A DNA stretch of 64,000 bases from Chamaecrista fasciculata (taxonomy: Eukaryota; Streptophyta; Magnoliopsida; Fabales; Fabaceae). Location of the stretch: NCBI GenBank assembly GCA_003254925.1, contig QANZ01053421.1:61148-125147 (forward strand). The letters are read 5' to 3'. The notes under the pieces were generated by a model that was not told the origin of the DNA, ran no database searches, and was given only the letters and a program-made list of their open reading frames with translations. Position numbers and translations under genes: made by a program. Below are positions 58,390 through 64,000 of this stretch, in pieces (within the stretch, counting starts at the first letter, position 1; each line of letters starts with the position of its first letter).

Positions 58390-58963
58390 TGAAGGATTTT
58401 GGATCCCCAAGAACCGAAACCCGAACCATAAAAATAAATCCAGGAAAGCATAAAACATATTGCGGAACTTACTAACCTGGATGTCATCGCTAATACTCTA
58501 GATTTTGCTAGTGGCTCTGCTCCACCAGGAAAGCATAAAACATATTGCGGAACTTACTAACCTGGATGTCATCGCTAATACTCTAGATTTTGCTAGTGGC
58601 TCTGCTCCACCAGGACTGATCTACAAACGTTGATCTCCTCATCACGAACTCCAGCAAACGGTGAGGCTCTACCTACTAGAGGTAGAGTCATGTTTCCACG
58701 ACTGGTCGCGGAAGAAGAACTCTAAGAGAGAGAAGAAAATAATACTATGTGGGTTCTCTCAATATGAGAGCCCCCTTTCCAACTCATGGAATTGAGCAAC
58801 TTGAATGATGGGGAATCACTCCTATTTATAGGAGAATGAGAAAACTCCCATCTACTAACTATCCGATGTGGGACTTAATTAAAATAGCTCACATTCTAAT
58901 GAGTTAACATATAACTCAATTGGACTCCCACATGGACGGATATTTAGCCCACAAAATCCAACA
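58390..58963 (-). mobile_element. Solo LTR, 574 bp, 5-bp TSD
   Basis: GATAT flanks it at 58385-58389 and 58964-58968. Ends are TGAAGGATTTTGG and ACAAAATCCAACA, so it starts TG and ends CA and the termini are imperfect inverted repeats. On the minus strand it begins TGTTGGATTTTGTGGGC, typical of an LTR. An 85-bp tandem duplication (58441-58525 and 58526-58610) lies inside. No internal region adjoins, so it is the product of LTR-LTR recombination. Confidence 0.85.
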
Positions 58964-58968
58964 GATAT

Positions 58969-59594
58969 CGATACTGATATTATAGTATTATTTTGTGCTA
59001 AGAAAAACTATATAATAAATAGGTGGTGGATGTTATGTCAAATAATGCAGCAACTTAAGGATATGTTAAGTAGAGTATGCTAAATTATGATGTTTTATTA
59101 ATCTTGCATGATTAAGTAGTTGGTGCTTGTTTATTTTTACAACAATTGTATAGTAGGCACAATCTATACTCAAAGGTTAGGAAGATATATGCAAGAATGA
59201 AGATATATAGGTGCAGAATGAAGATATATGCAAGAATGAAATGTGCAAAATGAAAATATATGCAAGAATGTAGATAAGAACTTGTACAATATAAAAATGT
59301 ACTCAACCACATTTGTATTGAAAGTTTCACTTCAACTAAAATAAAATTTTGATACGATTGTTCACTGATCTACCACATGAGCTGGATGATCTTAAAAAAG
59401 TGATTTGGTCATTGATCTACAAATTTACTTGATCATTGACGCCTTCAAGTGGTAGAGTATTATAGTCAATGGGTTCATACATGATCAATGAAAAAGTTAC
59501 AAGTCACTAAAGGGATATTATCGTGAATAAAAGAAGATAGAAACATAATTTCTTATCTAGTAAGAAATATTACCATTAATAATCTTTTAAAACA
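58969..59594. other. Gene-free AT-rich DNA
   Basis: A short imperfect repeat of ATATATGCAAGAATGAAG-type words lies at 59185-59275. Nothing else was recognised. Confidence 0.55.
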
Positions 59595-59595
59595 A

Positions 59596-60272
59596 GGGTC
59601 TGTTTCGTTTGGATCTTAAGCAATTTCAAGATAGAAACATAAAAATGTACTCAAACTATTATTTGTTATTTTTTTTTTTGTTGAATTTCATAAATAGATC
59701 CCATTATTGATGATTGAGGTTTTCTACATGTCCTGAGTTATCATTTACACATGTTAGAGATTGATTAATTGGAACAGTTCGAATTTATGGACCAAATTGT
59801 ATTCTTAAAAATAATTCCAATATTATTTTCATTTTGGCCCATAATCTCATCTCATCCACTTGGATTTGGATTGACCCCTAACCCTCAATCCAAAATTTTC
59901 TCATCCTCACAATTTCCAATACCATATCACACTTCCCAATATCATCTCATCTTAATCTCATTTCAATCAAAACACAACCAAACACCTATCATGTCATCTC
60001 ATCTCATCTTATTATCTCCATCTCATCTCATTATTTCCTACCATTTCTATCCCTATACAAATTACAAAAATCCATCAACTTATTTCTACCAACCACAATC
60101 ATTACCTACCCTTTTATATAATTTCACACCCTATTTAACATCATTATCACTAAAATCACCCAAACACCAATACATCATCTCATCTCATCCAATTAAAAAA
60201 TAATCTCATCCCCTCCATTTGGATGAGATTGGATGAGATTGAATTTAATTTCATGGTCTCCCAAACAGACCC
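59596..60272. mobile_element. TIR element containing dispersed repeat copy 2
   Basis: Ends GGGTCTGTTTCG and CCAAACAGACCC are inverted at their tips. From about 59654 to 60271 the sequence follows the 44534-45143 copy. Non-coding; many CATCTCATC words. Confidence 0.55.
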
Positions 60273-61458
60273 TGAATAATCTCCTTTGCTTTAGATTATT
60301 CAATAAGTTGATTATAATCTACAATAATCTCAACTCTCAAAACATTCGATTACTTTTATACCCATATAATCATCCCTATAATTACCTATACTTCAATATA
60401 TATTCAAATATACACAAAGGGCATAATTGTCATTTTATATCACCCCTCATTTATTACACATACAACAATCTCTCTCCATCACATCACTTTTCAGCAATTC
60501 TTTTTAATATTTTTTTTAAATTATTAAATATTATCTTTAATATTTAATAAAATAATAATAATAATTTATTTTTTATTTAAATATTAATTAATATTATATT
60601 TTTATTATTAAAAATAATTTTATCCCTCTTATTTTAAAAAATAACTATATAAATTTTGAAAATATATTCAACCAAAATATTTAAAAATTTAATTTTAAAT
60701 AATGATTTGTCACTATTTTGGAACAACTCGATATGTTTTCGACTTTTATTTTTTCTATTAGGGACTAATGCGTTAACTTGGTAAAAATTAGATAGTCCAA
60801 AAGTCAATTTTTTTTGTCTGAAATATGTTATGATGAAATTAAATAATTATAATAGTAATATAGAGAGAGAAGCAAATGGGCAATGACTGTTATTTTAACC
60901 TAGGGACCAAATCGTTCATGATTTTAATATTACATGAACCAACCAAGTCGTTTTTTTTTTCCGGCCATATCGTTCAATTAGTACATAAGGAAGGATAAAA
61001 AATTAAGTAGTATCATGGAAAATTATTTGGACAATATTTGATAATTGTAATTATAGTATGTATATTTATCAACTGAAATAAGTTATCCAAATAATCTAGA
61101 AAAAGTTCCACATTGGAGCTCCTAAAAAATGCAGCTTATTGCAATTCCCAATGCAAAAATTTCAATCATTAATAATCTACTTTTCATTAATCTAATCTAA
61201 ACAACTCAAATTATTCAATAACTTTAAAAAGTTAAAAAGTAAATTTCTCTTCCATTTTTACCACTCTACAATTTATCAATTCTCATACCTTTCTATCTAC
61301 CACTCACAATCATTACATACCAATTTAAATAATTTCACACCTAAAAATCTACTTTTACAAATCTAATCCAAACAACATTCTTAATATAATTTGATTTTTC
61401 ATAATCTGCTTATAAGTTGATCAAATTATAAGCTGCTCTTAATATATATATATATATA
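60273..61458. repeat. Gene-free AT-rich DNA with MITE-like debris
   Basis: 60290-60450 and 61140-61400 carry words shared with the arms of the 11669 element (ACTTTTATACCC, CAATCATTACATACC, ATAATTTCACACC). Boundaries were not defined. An AT repeat closes the stretch. Confidence 0.4.
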
Positions 61459-62700
61459 TGATATACACCCCTCGGAGAACGAGGTTAATCACTTCTCGGA
61501 CGCCGATGACGGGGACACCCCTCGGACCTTTTGGAGGGACTAGTGATATACACCCCTGGGAGAACAAGATTAATCACTCCTCGGACGCCGATGACGGGGA
61601 CACCCCCTCGGACCTTTTGGAGGGACTAGTGATATACATCCTTTAAAAATAACACTAAAGGACAAATGTTACTTGGCGAGGAAGCAATCCAGGAAAATCC
61701 CCTCCCACTCGAGCATTTAATGCGAAGATATTGGCATTTAATGCGAAGATCCTTAAGACCATGTGACCAGACAAGGCCATACCAGCACTGTGTACGTTTG
61801 AACAAAAGCACACACGCAAAAGGTCTAAAACGCCCCCTGCGCGCAGAGATACGGTGAAAAGCACTCCTGGCTATCACTGACTCCCAAAAAGGAAGGTTGG
61901 ACATCCCACTGCAGTTCAACAGTGATAGCTGACACGTCAGAACAGTAGGGCACATCAACCCGCTCCCCGTGTATTCCCGAAAATACCCCTAACGTCCCTT
62001 TTGGACCTCGTACCAACAGGAGACAAAAGGGAAGAAGGATAAATACAAAGAAAGCATACATTCCCAGGTAACCACTCTCATTCTATAAAGAAACTTACTC
62101 TTACTCTCTGATCTCTGTTCTAACTTTAGCATCAGAGGAGAATCGCAGGGAGACCCCTGTGCATTCTTGTTCGCAGGATCCGACGACTCTAGACCTCCGG
62201 AGACTGCACTCAGATCGTGAACTCAAGGTTAGATTTAGACTGATCCAGCTTTGTAGTTTTCACTGGCGCCGTCTGTGGGGAGAGATGAGGAAACTCCGGT
62301 TATCTCTCCCCTTTCCACCTAGCTGTTGCTAAGACACACACACACTGCACAAGTGCACAACAAAAAACACCTTACGGGGAAACGAGTTCCACAACGAACT
62401 CCACCCCACTCACCCACACTTTTCACGATCTCGTATTTCGCTTTCATTCGTACAAGTTTTATCTCAAGGATATCGCTCACATCTTCCTGTTTTCCTCCCT
62501 TATTTTCCTTCTCGATGTTGGGAACGGATCCGCTAGCAGAATTTAAAACTTTAGATAGTGTTTATACCTCACGAGTTTTAATCTGATGGTTGAACAAGGC
62601 GAGTTCCAAGGAGCCCACTCCCAGCGTTCTCCCTCTGCCAGTAATCCACACGAACAATTTCTTTGAACACCGAGGTGCTAGCCTTCAGTTCTTTTCTCCA
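61459..62700 (+). mobile_element. Ty3/gypsy (Tat-like) 5' LTR, primer-binding site and leader
   Basis: A candidate LTR runs from TGATATACACCCC (61459) to TTTTCA (62262). The next bases, TGGCGCCGTCTGTGGGGA (62264-62281), are the start of the internal region seen in Tat-type gypsy elements; the first nine are complementary to the 3' end of tRNA-Asp as I recall it. The LTR opens with two tandem 85/86-bp units plus a partial third (61459, 61544, 61630). Around 62640-62740 the plus strand encodes FFEHRGASLQFFSPKELGTN, which may be gag. No 3' LTR lies in the window. Confidence 0.65.
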
Positions 62701-62739
62701 AAAGAACTAGGGACCAATCTACAGACCTCTGAACTCAAG

Positions 62740-64000
62740 AACTCTTCTTGAAACAGCAATTGAGGTGGCGCTTAGAAGAATCCCCCCACAAGAACTCCTT
62801 CTTGCCTATTCTTCTCTCACAAACCCTAATTATGGAGCTTGATCGATTTTTCCCTAACTCTTAGAGAAAGTCGATTTTCTCTCTTGGGTGCAAAGGTTTG
62901 ATTTTCTCTCTCTAACTCTTAGGAAGAAATCAAATTAGGGTTGCATAAAATTGCTTGCTAGGCATATGGTGCAAGTCGACTTGCCCATATATATATAGTC
63001 AAAATTTGGTGATTTAATTATTCCTAAAATCAAGATATTCTGATAATATAATTATTTTAGGACTTGAATTTATAATTAAAAATTACCTTAATATTTTAAT
63101 TTAAATTCAAATTGCAATCTTGGAGAATCAAATGAGAGATCAAATCTCCCATTGGGACCCACCATCCATGAGCCATCTCCCTCCCCTTTTCATTGGATTT
63201 TTATAAATAAAAAACTTTCCTTATTATTGATTTACCAAAGATTCTGAGATGAGATCTTCACCAAATCTTTTGAATTCAAATCTTTTGAAATCTCCATCAA
63301 ATCTTTTGAATTCAAACTTATTATTTGAATTAATAAAACTATTTTATTTATCCAAATAATTCATAAGAGGCGCTACCCTCATCCAATTATTTAGGAATTT
63401 TATAATTCAATAATTTTCTAACTCTTAGGAACATTATCTGAATTATTTTCTTAATATTTAATTGTAAACAATTAATCTCATTAATTATTAAACAATTATT
63501 ATATTTAAATTTGTCTCACAAATCTAAATATTTCACATCTGTAGATCAATTAAGACAAGACATAATGTCCCAGACATTTCCTCTGTGTCTTAAATCGTGT
63601 CACCTGGGTGACCCACGAATTAACCCTAATTCGTGTCCCTTTCAAATGGTGTTCTGTTCCTGCTCGTGTGTGACCCAGCAGGCCCCACGTGAAGTTGGCA
63701 GCAGATCATCCCCATGACCTACAAGTCGTGAGCGGACTCTAGCAAGCCATCACAACTACCCAAAACACGTGAGTTATCGTTTTTACTAAAATGACTTAAC
63801 CTCACTACCTCCGTGTCAGAGATCCTATTGTCCTACGATATCTTGGTCATGGACTAGGCACAGGAAAGTCATCCATAGTCCAAACCACAACTTTCTCGAT
63901 CCCCTGAGTAAGTCCCAATTCTTGAGTGGCCACTCTTTTTCCTGGACAGACTCATCGAGGGCGCCAGTTAGATATCTCTCATCTAATGAGGGACAAAATC
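62740..64000. repeat. Unclassified retroelement-like sequence to the window end
   Basis: A non-coding block with alternating AT-rich and GC-rich parts; it carries GTGACCCAGCAGGCCCCACG and GAGCGGACTCTAGCAAGCC. It looks like the non-coding interior or LTR of a large retrotransposon, possibly nested in the gypsy element. Direction and ends could not be set. Confidence 0.35.

Noticed and set aside
61459..61642. CRISPR-like tandem repeats
   Set aside because: Adjacent direct units without spacers in a plant retrotransposon LTR.

Overview
The window reads as AT-rich nuclear DNA of a flowering plant, almost certainly a eudicot. Genes are spliced with GT-AG introns and belong to plant families: an ERD2-type HDEL receptor, a STICHEL-like protein, arabinogalactan proteins and P-class PPR proteins. 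Most of the remaining DNA consists of short transposons and their fossils. Two long N runs (10662-10896 and 22558-22654) and five single Ns (17391, 44301, 48643, 54305, 56667) mark assembly joins.

Layout. 1-2954 (minus): first two coding exons of an ERD2/KDEL-receptor gene; the rest lies to the left. 3.2-23.5 kb: gene-poor, with inverted-repeat elements carrying 9-bp target duplications, a truncated LINE, a poly(A)-flanked palindrome and a copia 5' LTR. 24.7-32.2 kb (plus): a complete six-exon STICHEL-like gene (1,173 codons), with MULE-like elements in introns 4 and 5. 32.6-33.8 kb: a 1.16-kb palindrome with a perfect 9-bp TSD. 36.7-38.1 kb (minus): an intact PPR gene. 38.5-41 kb: a decayed foldback element, a tRNA-derived SINE inside it, and a hAT transposase fossil. 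42.5-46.7 kb (plus): two tandem fasciclin-like arabinogalactan genes. 47.8-51.2 kb: an AAA-ATPase P-loop fossil, a duplicated 539-bp flank around an element that carries a PPR-like gene fragment, and an NBS-LRR fossil. 53.2-55.3 kb (minus): a broken RFL-type PPR gene. 55.4-64 kb: small inverted-repeat elements, a solo LTR with 5-bp TSD, a Tat-like gypsy LTR with its primer-binding site, and unclassified retroelement-like DNA.

The genes do not form a pathway. The strongest unusual signal is in the noncoding DNA. At several sites a 14-26 bp insert, mostly a short head such as CAGGCC plus a poly(A) tract, sits between perfect or near-perfect 9-17 bp direct repeats. These look like extremely truncated retroposon insertions. 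The 3' end of the local LINE derivative (CAGG then poly(A)) is similar. Reconstructing TSDs also sorts many of the 'GGTCC' inverted-repeat sequences into discrete elements: eight with 9-bp (MULE-like) duplications and one with an 8-bp (hAT-like) duplication.
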